64,000 nucleotides of DNA, taken from Gemmobacter sp. 24YEA27 (GTDB taxonomy: Bacteria; Pseudomonadota; Alphaproteobacteria; Rhodobacterales; Rhodobacteraceae). The stretch's first letter is position 1, and each line of letters begins with the position of its first letter. The position numbers and the translations under genes were made by a program. Location of the stretch: positions 62,001 to 126,000 of the forward strand of contig NZ_JASJPW010000006.1 in NCBI RefSeq assembly GCF_030052995.1, written 5' to 3'. This document shows, piece after piece, positions 63,594 to 64,000 of this stretch. The notes under the pieces were generated by a model that was not told where the DNA came from, made no database searches, and worked only from the letters and a program-made list of their open reading frames with translations.

Positions 63594-64000
63594 ATGTCGC
63601 ATCCCTCCCTCATTCCGCTTGATCTGCTGACACGCTCAGTTGACCCCGAGCGGTTGCTGCGCTTCTTTCAGGCGCTCGACGAGGAGATGGCAGCGGCGTC
63701 CGCTGATGCAGTCCGGACGATTCCTGCGGCGAACGTGCCGTCCGCGAAGCAGGCGCGAGGCACGTTGCGTCGTCATTTCATGGAGCGGGCGGTCCGCACC
63801 GCCGGAGCTCGGACGGATGTTGAAGTCGGCACTAGCTGGACTAAGCCCGCAACTTGGAGCTACCCTACGGTCCGAATCGGTGCTTTCACGTTGGTCCTCG
63901 GCTTGGTTTTCAGCCGCTATGTCGGCGCACCGCGCCAACTGCGCACGAGGTCCTCTTACGTCGAAAAGTTGTGCGCCCGCAACGCACCTCTCGATCCCCA
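63594..64000 (+). CDS. Hypothetical protein, C-terminus beyond the window
   Basis: From ATG 63594 the frame MSHPSLIPLDLLTRSVDPERLLRFFQALDEEMAAAS is open for 135 codons to the right edge. A moderately hydrophobic stretch occurs around VRIGAFTLVLGLVFSRYVG, and the remainder is basic. No family is recognised. The upstream 140 bases after the IS3 end contain an AT-rich promoter-like tract (TTTATACATAG). Confidence 0.5.
   Translation, partial: MSHPSLIPLDLLTRSVDPERLLRFFQALDEEMAAASADAVRTIPAANVPSAKQARGTLRRHFMERAVRTAGARTDVEVGTSWTKPATWSYPTVRIGAFTLVLGLVFSRYVGAPRQLRTRSSYVEKLCARNAPLDP

Noticed and set aside
1..64000. CRISPR arrays and rRNA genes
   Set aside because: No regularly spaced direct repeats and no rRNA-like sequence were seen on reading through the window.

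Overview
The window is high-GC DNA with the gene content of an alphaproteobacterium, most likely a member of the Rhodobacteraceae (Paracoccus/Gemmobacter-like). Pointers are the aceBA operon beside a ScfR-type regulator, a mesX-mesD pair under a cobalamin riboswitch, a rhizobial/rhodobacterial-type trb segment, and many tightly packed catabolic operons. No rRNA, complete tRNA or CRISPR array was seen. The assignment rests on protein resemblance only.

Region A (1-16.5 kb) is a catabolic locus around a divergent promoter at about 8.0 kb. Leftward run: an MBL-fold lactonase, an SDR, a HIBADH-family dehydrogenase, an MmgE/PrpD protein and a class V aminotransferase closely resembling pyridoxamine-pyruvate aminotransferase (PPAT), followed by a GntR regulator and, divergently, another SDR. 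Rightward run: a carboxymuconolactone decarboxylase-like protein, an HpaB-type flavin monooxygenase, an NTF2-like protein, two amidases, a flavin reductase, a NicX-like 2,5-dihydroxypyridine dioxygenase with all three iron ligands, and a GMC oxidase closely resembling Mesorhizobium pyridoxine 4-oxidase. PPAT and pyridoxine 4-oxidase point to vitamin B6 as substrate. The ring-opening enzymes are of the nicotinate (2,5-dihydroxypyridine) type instead of the known B6 type, so this looks like an undescribed hybrid pyridine pathway.

Region B (16.7-32.2 kb) is a second catabolic unit centred on an IclR regulator with a two-site operator. Leftward: AldA-like dehydrogenase, enolase-superfamily enzyme, GMC oxidoreductase. 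Rightward: aspartase-like lyase, aldehyde dehydrogenase, aldo/keto reductase and a complete oligopeptide-type ABC importer whose first permease and fused ATPase carry five single-base frameshifts. A LysR gene closes the block.

Region C (32.6-40.0 kb) is core metabolism: aceA and aceB (glyoxylate shunt) divergent from ScfR across a palindromic operator, then mesD and mesX (core methionine synthase and partner) behind a cobalamin riboswitch.

Region D (40.1-64 kb) is accessory DNA. It starts with a truncated IS5-type element interrupted by an internally deleted IS21 element (istA fused to the end of istB). Between tRNA-3'-end-like repeats at 42.77 and 57.31/57.41 kb lies an apparent island: a PaeR7I/XhoI-type restriction-modification operon with a HigA-like HTH gene and a nonsense-mutated Mrr-like nuclease, an HTH protein, a serine recombinase-ParB-ParB operon, and the distal part of a trb conjugation cluster cut off by a probable group II intron fragment and an IS5 element. 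Beyond it are an excisionase-type antitoxin with a broken PIN toxin, an HNH protein, a DUF6035/CoiA-like nuclease, an IS3 element with a nonsense mutation in orfB, and a gene running off the right end.
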